DNA of 64,000 nt, taken from NCBI RefSeq assembly GCF_023015985.1, contig NZ_JALKAO010000003.1, positions 62,001-126,000 of the forward strand, given 5' to 3'. The position numbers and the translations under genes were made by a program. The notes beneath the pieces are model-generated. The model searched no databases. It was not told the origin of the DNA and was given only the letters and a program-made list of their open reading frames with translations. This document shows, in pieces, positions 36,724-45,541 of the stretch. Source of the DNA: Marivita sp. S6314 (lineage in GTDB: Bacteria; Pseudomonadota; Alphaproteobacteria; Rhodobacterales; Rhodobacteraceae). Position 1 is the stretch's first letter; each line of letters starts with the position of its first letter.

Positions 36724-38091
36724 ATGGACCTGCGCCCCAATTCCGACGAAGCCCGCGACATCGCGTATCATTTCCACGGCTACACCAATGCCCGGATGCA
36801 TGAAGAACAAGGTCCGATGATTATCGACCGGGGCGAAGGGGTGTATGTGTTCGATTCCGCGGGCAACCGCTACATCGAAGGCATGGCAGGCCTGTGGTCG
36901 GTGGCTGTCGGCTTTAACGAGAAGCGCCTGGTCAACGCGGCGACGCAGCAGATGCAAAAGCTGCCCTATTACCACAACTTCGCGCACCGCTCGCACGGGC
37001 CGGCCATTGATCTGGCAGAAAAGCTGATCGAACTGGCCCCCGTCCCGATGAGCAAGGTGTTCTTCACCAATTCCGGGTCAGAGGCAAACGACACGATCCT
37101 CAAGATGGTCTGGTATCGGTCGAACGCGCTGGGCAAGCCAGAGAAGAAAAAGGTTATTTCGCGCCTTCGCGGCTATCACGGCGTCACCATCGCATCGGCG
37201 TCGATGACCGGGCTACCGTACAACCACAAGTCCTTTGACCTGCCGATTGAGGGCGTGCTGCACACCACCTGCCCGCATTACTGGCGCGAAGGGCAGGATG
37301 GCGAAAGCGAAGAAGCCTTTGCCACCCGCTGCGCCGAGGATCTGGACGCGATGATCCAGGCCGAGGGCCCCGATACGATTGCCGCGTTTATCGCCGAGCC
37401 CGTGATGGGGGCTGGTGGCGTTGTTGTGCCGCCCAAGACCTATTGGGAAAAGATCCAAGCCGTGCTGTCCAAGTATGACATCCTGCTGATTGCCGACGAA
37501 GTGATCTGCGGTTTCGGCCGCACGGGTACGATGTTCGGCTCCAAGACGTTTGATATCAAACCCGACATCATGACGATGTCGAAACAGATCACGTCGTCCT
37601 ATTTCCCGTTCTCGGCCTTCATGATGAACGAAAGAGTCTACGAGCCGATCGCCGACGAATCCGGTCGCATCGGCGTTCTGGGCCATGGTTATACCGGTGG
37701 CGCGCACCCGGTTGGGGCGGCAGTTGCTTTGGAAAACCTGGCGATCATCGAAGAACGTGACCTGGTGTCGAACGCCGCCGAACGCGGTGCGGAGTTGCAA
37801 GCCGGCCTCGCGAAATTCGTCGATCATCCGTTGGTTGGTGAGGCGCGCGGTGTTGGCCTGATTGCCGCGCTTGAGATCGTTGCGCCCGAGGGGCGTGAGG
37901 ACGAATTCAATCCCGGCCAACTCGGTGCTGCGATGAACAAACACTTCCTCAAGAACGGGCTGGTCTCGCGCAATATGATGGACGCCATGGCGTTCTGTCC
38001 GCCGCTGATCGTGACCGACGCGCAGGTGAAAGATATCCTGTCTGCGGTCGAGAAGAGCCTCGACGGTTTCTCGGCTGAAATGGCTGCCTGA
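36724..38091 (+). CDS. class III PLP-dependent aminotransferase (omega-amino acid/amine:pyruvate type)
   Basis: 455 aa from ATG 36724; ATG 36715, three codons upstream, is equally possible, and no clear ribosome site decides. PLP fold type I: phosphate-binding FTNSGSEANDT, Asp in LIADEVICGFGRTG and Schiff-base Lys in MTMSKQITSSYFP. AHRSHGPAIDLAEKL and the N-terminal HFHGYTNARMHEEQGP fit the omega-aminotransferases that act on taurine, putrescine, beta-alanine or similar amines with pyruvate. With the HDAC-type deacylase nearby, a diamine or polyamine is a plausible donor. It is followed by a strong terminator. Confidence 0.9.
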   Translation: MDLRPNSDEARDIAYHFHGYTNARMHEEQGPMIIDRGEGVYVFDSAGNRYIEGMAGLWSVAVGFNEKRLVNAATQQMQKLPYYHNFAHRSHGPAIDLAEKLIELAPVPMSKVFFTNSGSEANDTILKMVWYRSNALGKPEKKKVISRLRGYHGVTIASASMTGLPYNHKSFDLPIEGVLHTTCPHYWREGQDGESEEAFATRCAEDLDAMIQAEGPDTIAAFIAEPVMGAGGVVVPPKTYWEKIQAVLSKYDILLIADEVICGFGRTGTMFGSKTFDIKPDIMTMSKQITSSYFPFSAFMMNERVYEPIADESGRIGVLGHGYTGGAHPVGAAVALENLAIIEERDLVSNAAERGAELQAGLAKFVDHPLVGEARGVGLIAALEIVAPEGREDEFNPGQLGAAMNKHFLKNGLVSRNMMDAMAFCPPLIVTDAQVKDILSAVEKSLDGFSAEMAA

Positions 38092-38099
38092 AACCAAAC

Positions 38100-38127
38100 G
38101 CCGCGCCCCTGCCGGGCGCGGCTTTTT
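38100..38127 (+). terminator. rho-independent terminator of the aminotransferase gene
   Basis: 9-bp stem GCCGCGCCC / GGGCGCGGC with a 5-nt loop and TTTTT, 8 nt after the stop codon. Confidence 0.9.
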
Positions 38128-38175
38128 CCGGTCACGTTCTGACCCCTGCGTTAGAGGGTCATTCCAACCACTGAC

Positions 38176-39783
38176 CTATGGCAACATCATCCCACGGATC
38201 ATGTAGAAAAACATCGCCGACAGCACCGCTGCGATGGGAACTGTGATAATCCACGCTGCCGCAATGCGCAGAAGCAGGTTGCGTTTGACCAGTTCAACCC
38301 GGTGGACGCGCCCAAGTCCGCGCCGTTCCTGTTTACCAAGCAACCGGTCCGCCTCTTCCTGCGCTTTCATCGTGCGCAGCAAGACGCCTTTGGTGGCAAC
38401 ATCTGCGGCTTCGAACTCGGCCAGAAACGCCTCAACCGCTTCCGGGTCGCTGTCGGCATGATGGTTGCGAATATCGTCCAGCATGCGCGCATAGCTTGAT
38501 TTGATGTATTCGCGCAGGAACCCAACACCGAACACACCGCCCACGGCGATGTGGGTCGAACTCACCGGCAGACCAAGTTGCGACGCGATGATGACCGTGA
38601 TGGCGGCCGCCATGGCGATGCAAAAGGCGCGTGTCTTGTCGAGCTCGGTAATCTCGCTGCCGACCGTCTTGATCAGTTTCGGCCCATAAAGAGCCAGTCC
38701 CAGCGCAATCCCCATCGCACCAACCGCCATGACCCAAAGTGGAATGCCCGCCTTGGTCGAGATGCCGCCTTCGGTGATGGCATCATTGATCCCGGCCAAC
38801 GGACCAACCGCATTTGCAACGTCATTCGCGCCATGCGCAAAACTGAGAAGGGCAGCGGCAAAGATCAGCGGGACGGTAAAGAGATCGTTCACGCTCGACT
38901 TGTGGTTTTCCATCTTGGCCGTCATCCGCGCAATATGGGGCCGCATGATCACATAGACCAATAGCGCTGCCACAACCCCGATCAGAAGCGCCATCGGGAA
39001 GGACACCGCAACGAGTTTCTTGACGCCCTTCAGCATCAAATAGGTCGAAAAGGCCCAGGCCATCACGGCAACCAGCACCGGCACCATGCGGTTGGCAGCT
39101 GTCAACACATCCCGCTTATAGGTGATCGAGCGTTTGATAAGAAAAAGAAACCCCGCCGCGATCAGTCCACCCAACACGGGTGAGATCACCCAGCTTGCCG
39201 CGATCTGACCCACAACTGACCAATCAGCAATGTACCAACCGGCTGCGGCGATTCCTGCACCCAGAACGCCGCCGACTATCGAATGCGTCGTAGACACAGG
39301 TGCCCCGATGGCTGTTGCGAAGTTCAGCCAGACCGCGGCCGCGAGCAGGGCGGCCAGCATGATCCAGATGAAAGTATCGCGATCTGCAACAAGGTCCGGA
39401 TCGATGATCCCGCTCTTGATGGTGCCCACAACATCACCACCAGCAACCAGCGCGCCACCGGCCTCAAAAAAGGCTGCGATCACGATGGCCCCGGTCAGTG
39501 TGATGGCATGGGATCCCACCGCCGGGCCGACATTGTTCGCCACGTCATTGGCCCCAATGTTCATCGCCATGTAGCCGCCAATCATCGCCGCAGCGACCAG
39601 CAGAATCCCGTCAGTGCCACCATCGGTCCGCACAATCGTGAACAGCATGATTCCGACAATGAACAGCAGCGCCGTGCCAAACCGGAACAATTCATCCCGG
39701 TTTCGCTGCGCAGCGTTTTCGATTTTTTCGGTTCTCAACACGACAGGGTCCCCCGGGCTTTTGCGTGATCGAAGTGTGATCAT
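38176..39783 (-). CDS. pit: PiT-family inorganic phosphate transporter
   Basis: 535 aa from ATG 39783 (an ATG 17 codons upstream is an alternative). It has about 10-12 hydrophobic helices and both PiT signatures: MNIGANDVANNVGPAVGS in the N-half and HGANDVANAVGPLAG in the C-half, each followed by a GxPVSTTH or GLPVSSTH motif. A cytoplasmic loop of about 60 residues (EFEAADVATKG) precedes the last helices. It is a proton- or Na+-coupled low-affinity phosphate carrier, divergent from an NptA-type transporter. Confidence 0.94.
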   Translation of the reverse strand: MITLRSRKSPGDPVVLRTEKIENAAQRNRDELFRFGTALLFIVGIMLFTIVRTDGGTDGILLVAAAMIGGYMAMNIGANDVANNVGPAVGSHAITLTGAIVIAAFFEAGGALVAGGDVVGTIKSGIIDPDLVADRDTFIWIMLAALLAAAVWLNFATAIGAPVSTTHSIVGGVLGAGIAAAGWYIADWSVVGQIAASWVISPVLGGLIAAGFLFLIKRSITYKRDVLTAANRMVPVLVAVMAWAFSTYLMLKGVKKLVAVSFPMALLIGVVAALLVYVIMRPHIARMTAKMENHKSSVNDLFTVPLIFAAALLSFAHGANDVANAVGPLAGINDAITEGGISTKAGIPLWVMAVGAMGIALGLALYGPKLIKTVGSEITELDKTRAFCIAMAAAITVIIASQLGLPVSSTHIAVGGVFGVGFLREYIKSSYARMLDDIRNHHADSDPEAVEAFLAEFEAADVATKGVLLRTMKAQEEADRLLGKQERRGLGRVHRVELVKRNLLLRIAAAWIITVPIAAVLSAMFFYMIRGMMLP

Positions 39784-39975
39784 CACAAACCGGCCAAGGA
39801 CGCGAATGAGCCATGTCAAAGACAACACATTCAAGCATCGGTATGTCTTAGAATTGCAACACTCAGAAAGGGTGAAACCGGGTGGACGGAACGACGATCA
39901 TTTTCAACGCACCGGTGTTGGTTGGCCCGCTTTTGCGCCCGCCGCTGGCCCGCCCGTATCAGCGGTTATAAGGCG

Positions 39976-41790
39976 ATGACACGCTATTACCTTCCGGTTG
40001 TGATCGCCGGGCTGCTGCTGACCTTCTGGGTCAGTCCCGATGCGCAGGAAATCGCGGCAGGCGTCGCGATCTTTCTCTTTGGCATGCTCATGCTGGAAGA
40101 CGGGTTCAAGCTTTTTGGCGGCGGCGCGCTAGAGCGGATCCTCGAACGCGCGACCGGTTCCACATTTCGGGCCATTTCGTTTGGCATTGCATCGACAACG
40201 CTCTTGCAGTCGAGCTCGCTGGTCTCTGTCATCACCATCTCGTTTCTCAGCGCGGGTCTGATCTCTCTTATCGGGGGGGTGGGGATCATCTTTGGCGCGA
40301 ATATCGGCACCACAACCGGGGCGTGGCTGGTTGCGGGGCTGGGCCTCAAGATCAACATCGCGGCGTATGCGATGCCGATGATCGCGCTCAGCATCGTACT
40401 GGTGTTCCAGAAATCCAAGCCATTGCGCGGCATCGGTTACGCGCTTGCAGGGTTGGGGTTCCTGTTTCTGGGTATCCACCACATGAAAGAAGGCTTCGAA
40501 GCCTTCAAGGACCAGATTGATCTGACGCGGTTCGCGCTCACCGGGTTGCTGGGGCTGTTCGTGTATTCGCTCATCGGCACAGCCGCGACGGTCATCATGC
40601 AGTCAAGCCATGCCACGATGGTTCTGCTCCTGACAGCACTTTCCGCAGGCCAGATCAGCTATGAAAACGCGCTGGCGCTGGCCATCGGGGCGAATATCGG
40701 CACAACGATCACCGCGATCCTTGGATCACTGGGCGCGAACTTTCAGGGCAAGCGGCTGGCGCTGGCGCATCTGATCTTCAATTCAATGACTGCGTTGGTC
40801 GCGCTTGTGCTCATCGCCCCGCTACGCGATGCGGTGGACTGGATCAGCGATCTGGTTGGCCTTGCTCCAGACGACTACGCAATGAAGCTTGCGGTGTTTC
40901 ACACCATCTTCAACGTGCTGGGCGTCGCGTTGATGTTGCCGTTTCTCACCCGGCTGATCGCGTTCCTCAAACGCAGGATCGTGGAACCAAAGCCTGACGT
41001 GAGCCAACCGCGCTTTTTGAACGAGGCCGTGGATGAATTTCCGCAGACGCTTGAAATCGCCCTGCGAAAAGAGGTGATGCACCTTTACGAGAATGCGGTT
41101 GAACTGATCCTGCACGGGTTGAACCTGCACCGTGACGAGGTGTTCGCCACCGACAATGTGGCCGCTCTGGTTCGGGACAGCCGCACCCCTTTGAACATCG
41201 ACCTTGATGAAGGCTACGAACGCCGCGTCAAAACGCTCTATGCCGGGATCGTAGAATTCACGACAAGGGTGGGCGACAAACGGGTAGAGGCGGATATCGC
41301 CGAACGGGTTTATGCGCTGCGGGATGTGGCCAGCGATATCGTCCAAGCGGTGAAATCGGTAAAGCATCTGCGCAAGAACATCCTGCGCTACACGGTGCGC
41401 CGGCAAGGTGCCACGACTGAACTCTACGATGAACTGCGGACCGAGCTTGCGCGGATCACGGTTGAAATCCGCAAGCTTGGCCTGACCGAACCGGAACACC
41501 GGAGCGCACTGTGGCTGGATCAGGAACGCGCCCAGATCGAGGAAGACGCCCGCATGACGTCGCAACGTGTCGATACCCTGATCCGCAAAGGCGCGATCAA
41601 TGCCACCGCAGCCACGTCGTTTATGAACGATTCCGGGTACGCTTACGGCGCGATGCGCGATCTGATCGAGGCCGCACGCAGATACTATATCGAACGCGAA
41701 AGCGCGATGGCCGAGGTCGAACGCCTCTTGTCGCTTGATGACGAGGAATTGGGCGAAGCGATCACCGATCAACCGCGGGAATCAAGCTGA
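39976..41790 (+). CDS. Na+/phosphate cotransporter with PhoU-like C-terminal domain (NptA family)
   Basis: 604 aa. Two Na/Pi-cotransporter repeats with the QSSS and QSSH motifs (TTLLQSSSLVSVITI and TVIMQSSHATMVLL), each followed by GANIGTT (about residues 110 and 240). After about residue 330, a soluble helical PhoU-like region follows (LRKEVMHLYENAVELI, VYALRDVASDIVQAV). These proteins import or export phosphate with Na+. The short spacing to the ATG (AAGG) gives a weak ribosome site. It is divergent from PiT across 192 bp; no clear Pho box is seen. Confidence 0.92.
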   Translation: MTRYYLPVVIAGLLLTFWVSPDAQEIAAGVAIFLFGMLMLEDGFKLFGGGALERILERATGSTFRAISFGIASTTLLQSSSLVSVITISFLSAGLISLIGGVGIIFGANIGTTTGAWLVAGLGLKINIAAYAMPMIALSIVLVFQKSKPLRGIGYALAGLGFLFLGIHHMKEGFEAFKDQIDLTRFALTGLLGLFVYSLIGTAATVIMQSSHATMVLLLTALSAGQISYENALALAIGANIGTTITAILGSLGANFQGKRLALAHLIFNSMTALVALVLIAPLRDAVDWISDLVGLAPDDYAMKLAVFHTIFNVLGVALMLPFLTRLIAFLKRRIVEPKPDVSQPRFLNEAVDEFPQTLEIALRKEVMHLYENAVELILHGLNLHRDEVFATDNVAALVRDSRTPLNIDLDEGYERRVKTLYAGIVEFTTRVGDKRVEADIAERVYALRDVASDIVQAVKSVKHLRKNILRYTVRRQGATTELYDELRTELARITVEIRKLGLTEPEHRSALWLDQERAQIEEDARMTSQRVDTLIRKGAINATAATSFMNDSGYAYGAMRDLIEAARRYYIERESAMAEVERLLSLDDEELGEAITDQPRESS

Positions 41791-41860
41791 TGGTTGTCTC
41801 AGGTTTGCAGTCTAGCGGCTGCCGGGACACGCACCAGGGATCAGGATTGGAGAAACAGGG

Positions 41861-42109
41861 ATGGGGCTGAAAAAGCTGGCCGCGAAAGTGGAAGACTACA
41901 ATGCGCGCCTCGAAAGCGGGAAGGCGCACAAGATCAAGCCAAGCCATGTGGAGAAGGTTCTGCAGAAGCTTCGCAAGAAGGCCTCTGAACTGGATGCCGA
42001 AATCGCGGAAACCTCATCCGCCGACAAGAAAGCGCGTCTGGAAGGCAAACGGGCCATCGCACACACCCATATCGCGCGCGCCGAATGGTTGTTGAACGAA
42101 GTCACGTAG
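41861..42109 (+). CDS. small basic helical protein of unknown function
   Basis: 82 aa, rich in Lys, Ala and Glu, with heptad-like spacing (VLQKLRKKASELDAEIAE) that suggests a coiled coil. The start ATG 41861 is preceded by GGAG about 12 nt upstream and the codon bias matches neighbours. It lies 70 nt after the NptA gene, in the same direction. I do not recognise the family and suggest no function. Confidence 0.7.
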   Translation: MGLKKLAAKVEDYNARLESGKAHKIKPSHVEKVLQKLRKKASELDAEIAETSSADKKARLEGKRAIAHTHIARAEWLLNEVT

Positions 42110-42172
42110 CATCGACGGGGGCAGTCGCCGATTGCGCTAGATCGCGGTTCTATCCACAGGCCAGCGGCGGGA

Positions 42173-43681
42173 TTACGTGCGCTTCCCATAGGTGTCGCGC
42201 AGGACGTTCTTCTGGACCTTCCCCATCGTGTTGCGGGGCAGGGCGTCCATGATGTCGTAAACACGCGGATGTTTGAACCGGGCCAGCTTCGGCGCCACGT
42301 CTGCGGCAATCATGTCGGGCGTCAGCAATGCCCCCGGTTCCAGAACCACGGCCGCAATCACGCTCTCTCCGAAATCGGTATGTGCAACACCGTAGACCGC
42401 ACTTTCCAGAACGCCGGAGATGTCATTGATCACGTCCTCGATTTCCTTGGGGTAGATGTTGTAGCCGCCTGAAATAATGAGATCTTTTTGACGCCCAACA
42501 ATGCTGATGCGCCCGTCTTCGGCCATGATCCCAAGATCACCGGTCATAAAGAATCCGGAGGTTCGTAGTTCCTCTGCGGTCTTCTCGGGCATCTTCCAAT
42601 AGCCCTGAAACACGTTCTCGCCGCGCACTTCGATCATACCAATCTCGCCCTTTGGCAGCGGTGTGCCATCATCGGGATTGGTGATTTCGACCTCGCACCC
42701 CGGCAAAGCATAGCCAACAGTTCCGGCGATCCGGTCTCCGTCTAACGGGTTTGACGTGATCATGTTGGTTTCCGTCATGCCATAGCGTTCAAGAATGCGG
42801 TGTCCCGTCCGGTCGGCAAATGCGGTATGCGTTTCGGCCAGCAGGGGCGCGCTGCCCGACACAAAGAGACGCATGTTCGCGCAGCGGTCCGGGGTCAACC
42901 GGTCGTCCCCAAGAAGCCGGGTGTAAAAGGTTGGCACACCCATCAAAAGCGTGGAACGCGGCAATTCTTCAAGGATCATCTCCAGGTCGAACTGCGCCAT
43001 GAACCGAACCTCGGCACCAGCCAGAAGGCTGGTGTTCATGGCAACAAACAGGCCGTGGGTGTGGAAAATCGGCAGAGCATGGATCAGACGATCGGCTGAC
43101 GTGATCTGCCACAGATCAGTCAGCGCGCGGGCATTCGACAGCAGGTTCCGGTGAGACATCATCGCGCCCTTGGAACGCCCCGTTGTTCCCGACGTATACA
43201 AGAGCCCGACCAAGTCATCGGGCCCGCGCGGGACAGTTGCAAACTCTGAAGGTTGATCATTGGCCCGCTGGCTCAGGCTGCCGGACCCATCCGCGGCCAG
43301 CGTCAGGACTTTGGCACCAGTGCCGTGACAAAGCTGCGAAATGGCCTGTTCGTCCTTGGCATCACACACCACGACGGCGGGTTCCGCGTCTTGGATAAAA
43401 TAGGTCAGTTCGGCGTCCGTATATGCCGTGTTCAGCGGCAGATAGACCGCCCCTGTTTGCAACGACGCACCGTAAAGGGCAATAGTGTCGGCCAGTTTCG
43501 GGCTTTGCACCACAACCCGATCGCCGGGGTTCACACCACACGCCACCAATGCATGCGCCATCTGGGCGACCCGCGCGACGAAGTCTGCATAGCTCAGGGT
43601 GTTGCCCGAGTCCTGAACCAGAAAGGGGGTATCGTTCGTCGCATGTGGCGCGATCAGCGCGTCGTAAAGGATATTTGTCAC
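42173..43681 (-). CDS. matB: malonyl-CoA synthetase (AMP-forming acyl-CoA ligase)
   Basis: 502 aa, ANL superfamily. P-loop YTSGTTGRSKGAM, the HALPIFHTHGLFVAMN segment typical of MatB, GMTETNM, and the C-terminal GGYNIYPKEIED and PRNTMGKVQKN with the catalytic Lys. It activates malonate (or methylmalonate) to the CoA ester. The start is GTG 43681 behind AAGGA. matA (malonyl-CoA decarboxylase), the usual partner, is not present here. A 32-bp perfect inverted repeat lies about 50 nt upstream. Confidence 0.88.
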   Translation of the reverse strand: MTNILYDALIAPHATNDTPFLVQDSGNTLSYADFVARVAQMAHALVACGVNPGDRVVVQSPKLADTIALYGASLQTGAVYLPLNTAYTDAELTYFIQDAEPAVVVCDAKDEQAISQLCHGTGAKVLTLAADGSGSLSQRANDQPSEFATVPRGPDDLVGLLYTSGTTGRSKGAMMSHRNLLSNARALTDLWQITSADRLIHALPIFHTHGLFVAMNTSLLAGAEVRFMAQFDLEMILEELPRSTLLMGVPTFYTRLLGDDRLTPDRCANMRLFVSGSAPLLAETHTAFADRTGHRILERYGMTETNMITSNPLDGDRIAGTVGYALPGCEVEITNPDDGTPLPKGEIGMIEVRGENVFQGYWKMPEKTAEELRTSGFFMTGDLGIMAEDGRISIVGRQKDLIISGGYNIYPKEIEDVINDISGVLESAVYGVAHTDFGESVIAAVVLEPGALLTPDMIAADVAPKLARFKHPRVYDIMDALPRNTMGKVQKNVLRDTYGKRT

Positions 43682-43730
43682 GGGGGCGGGTCCTTGGGCT
43701 TTGTTCGCGTCGCGTCGTCAACATGTCAAT

Positions 43731-43762
43731 TTGCACAGGTCGGGTGCGTGTGACCTGTGCAA
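43731..43762. promoter_or_regulatory. 32-bp perfect inverted repeat at the matB promoter
   Basis: TTGCACAGGTC-N10-GACCTGTGCAA, 11-bp arms without mismatch. It is directly upstream of a TTGACA-like hexamer read leftward, and the near arm is 50 nt from the matB start. It looks like an operator; the regulator is not encoded next to it. Confidence 0.6.
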
Positions 43763-43883
43763 GCTGTGTTTGCTTCATCGTGTAGATTGTGGATTTCACC
43801 GCTTTTGCCAAGGCGAAACCGTGCAACGCGGTCAGTAGATGCAGCCATCCCGGTCATATGGCATGTCGTGAGACCTTACGCTG

Positions 43884-43945
43884 TTTTACGCAATCCATCC
43901 CGCTCTAGTGAATTGAAAAATCGACTGTTATCACTATGCGTAAAA
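43884..43945. promoter_or_regulatory. separated inverted repeat upstream of the FAH-family gene
   Basis: TTTTACGCA at 43884-43892 and TGCGTAAAA at 43937-43945, perfect 9-bp arms with 44 bp between. The right arm ends 37 nt before the start codon. They may be two binding sites for one regulator. Confidence 0.35.
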
Positions 43946-43982
43946 GGTGTGGGCACCTGCGAAGCTGACAAGGATAGCAAAC

Positions 43983-44852
43983 ATGAAATACCTGGTGGGC
44001 GAGACATCCAAGGAACGTGCGGTCTTTGCCGTCACTGGTGAAAAGGCCGTGAACCTGACGACCTTGAATGCAGAGATTGGCACGGACCTGATGGCCTTGG
44101 CGCGTGATCCCGGCCTGATCGACACAGTAAAAAACCAAATCGCCGATGCGCCCACGGTTTCGATTGATGCCATCACACCGGCGCTGCCCATCGCGCACCC
44201 CGGCAAGATCTTATGCCTTGGTCTGAACTACACGGACCACGTCAAAGAAGGCGGTTATGACATCCCGGATTATCCTGCGTTTTTCATGCGGGGCAGGAAT
44301 TCGGTCATGGCGTCAGGTGCACCGCTCGTGCGGCCGTCCAGTTCGGACCAACTCGATTACGAGGCCGAACTGATGTTCATCATCGGAACCGGCGGGCGGC
44401 ATATTCGGGAGGATACCGCGCTAAATCATGTCTTTGGCTACACCACCTTCAACGATGGTTCGATACGGGACTTCCAGAACAAGACCCATCAATGGACGCC
44501 GGGAAAGAACTTTGACAGCACGGGTGCCATTGGACCAATTGTCGTGACCCCTGATGAACTGCCGACCGGGGCCAGCGGGTTGAACATTGAAAGCCGTGTT
44601 GGTGACGAAATCCTGCAATCCTCCACTACGAGCAATATGTTCTGGTCCGTGGCGCAAAGCATCGCGACCATCTCTGAATTTGCCACACTGGAGCCCGGCG
44701 ACATGATCGCGATGGGCACACCGCCGGGTGTCGGTATGGCAAAGACACCGACGCCCCGGTGGCTCAAACCCGGAGAAACCATCGAGGTTGAAATCGAAGG
44801 CATAGGTGTGTGTGCGAATCCGGTCGTCGATGAGAGCGATCTGCAATCCTGA
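43983..44852 (+). CDS. fumarylacetoacetate hydrolase (FAH) family protein
   Basis: 289 aa. The C-terminal FAH domain has LGLNYTDHVKEGGYD, the metal-binding Glu pair in LDYEAELMFIIG, and KNFDSTGAIGPIVV, as in acylpyruvase/2-keto-4-pentenoate hydratase-like enzymes. The final part carries MAMGTPPGVG-like residues (IAMGTPPGVGMAK). The start is ATG 43983 with AAGGA upstream. It could cleave acylpyruvates or decarboxylate oxaloacetate; the family alone does not decide. It is divergent from matB. Confidence 0.88.
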   Translation: MKYLVGETSKERAVFAVTGEKAVNLTTLNAEIGTDLMALARDPGLIDTVKNQIADAPTVSIDAITPALPIAHPGKILCLGLNYTDHVKEGGYDIPDYPAFFMRGRNSVMASGAPLVRPSSSDQLDYEAELMFIIGTGGRHIREDTALNHVFGYTTFNDGSIRDFQNKTHQWTPGKNFDSTGAIGPIVVTPDELPTGASGLNIESRVGDEILQSSTTSNMFWSVAQSIATISEFATLEPGDMIAMGTPPGVGMAKTPTPRWLKPGETIEVEIEGIGVCANPVVDESDLQS

Positions 44853-44878
44853 GCAGTGACCGACTGATCGCGCGCGCT

Positions 44879-45262
44879 TTAGATGTCCCGCGTATCCGGG
44901 CTGCCTGCGGGGGGATCATCATAAACTGACCAGCCAAACGCACCGTGACTGGACGGCAGATCCTGCGCGCGCATGTTGCGGGCGATATAGGCCTTGGCAA
45001 TAAAGTTCGCGGTGATGGGGGCTGTCAGAAACAGGAACATCGAGATCAGCAATTCGTGCACGGAAACATGCCCGGTCTTGGCATAGAAATAGATCATCGA
45101 CGCAATCAGAACCCCGCCCACGCCCAGCGTTGTGGCCTTGGTCGGGGCGTGCAGGCGTTGCAGGCTGTCTTTGAGTTTGATCAGCCCGTATGAGCCGACA
45201 AAGCCAAAGATCCCGCTGATCACGAGAAAGATGGAAATAAGAAGTTCAGCCAGGAAATTCAT
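44879..45262 (-). CDS. mnhG: Mrp Na+/H+ antiporter subunit G
   Basis: 127 aa, three hydrophobic helices, MnhG/PhaG family (FGFVGSYGLIKLKDSLQRLHAPTKATTLGVG). It is the last gene of the six-gene Mrp operon, starting 9 nt after mnhF. The complex exchanges Na+ (or K+) for H+ at the inner membrane and is important for salt and alkali tolerance. Confidence 0.93.
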   Translation of the reverse strand: MNFLAELLISIFLVISGIFGFVGSYGLIKLKDSLQRLHAPTKATTLGVGGVLIASMIYFYAKTGHVSVHELLISMFLFLTAPITANFIAKAYIARNMRAQDLPSSHGAFGWSVYDDPPAGSPDTRDI

Positions 45263-45271
45263 AGTCCATCC

Positions 45272-45541
45272 TCACTCGATAATGTCGCCGCGCAACAAAA
45301 AGCGGCAATAGGCGACGGTTGAAACGAACCCGACCATCGCAACCAGCATCGCCGCCTCAAAGTAGATCGCGGTGCCACGCCAAACGCCATACAACACGAG
45401 CAGCGCAATCACATTGATCACCATGGTGTCCAGCGCAAGGATGCGATCCGCTGCGTTGGGGCCAACCGCGATCCGCCAGAGATCAAGCAGCAAAGCAACA
45501 CCGTAGCACCCGGCAGCAAACAACAAGGCATATTCGATCAT
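45272..45541 (-). CDS. mnhF: Mrp Na+/H+ antiporter subunit F
   Basis: 89 aa, three hydrophobic helices, MnhF family (LWRIAVGPNAADRILALDTM). The start overlaps the mnhE stop by 4 nt, so translation is coupled. Confidence 0.92.
   Translation of the reverse strand: MIEYALLFAAGCYGVALLLDLWRIAVGPNAADRILALDTMVINVIALLVLYGVWRGTAIYFEAAMLVAMVGFVSTVAYCRFLLRGDIIE

Larger units (their letters stand above)
43682..43982. other. 301-bp divergent promoter region, matB / FAH-family gene
   Basis: It holds a 32-bp inverted repeat beside a possible leftward -35 (TTGACA, complement of 43724-43729) for matB, and a second widely spaced inverted repeat near the FAH-family gene. No gene is seen. Confidence 0.6.

Noticed and set aside
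39784-39975. Possible Pho box between PiT and NptA
   Set aside because: Only a single ATGTCA-like half-site near 39813; no second repeat at the right distance.
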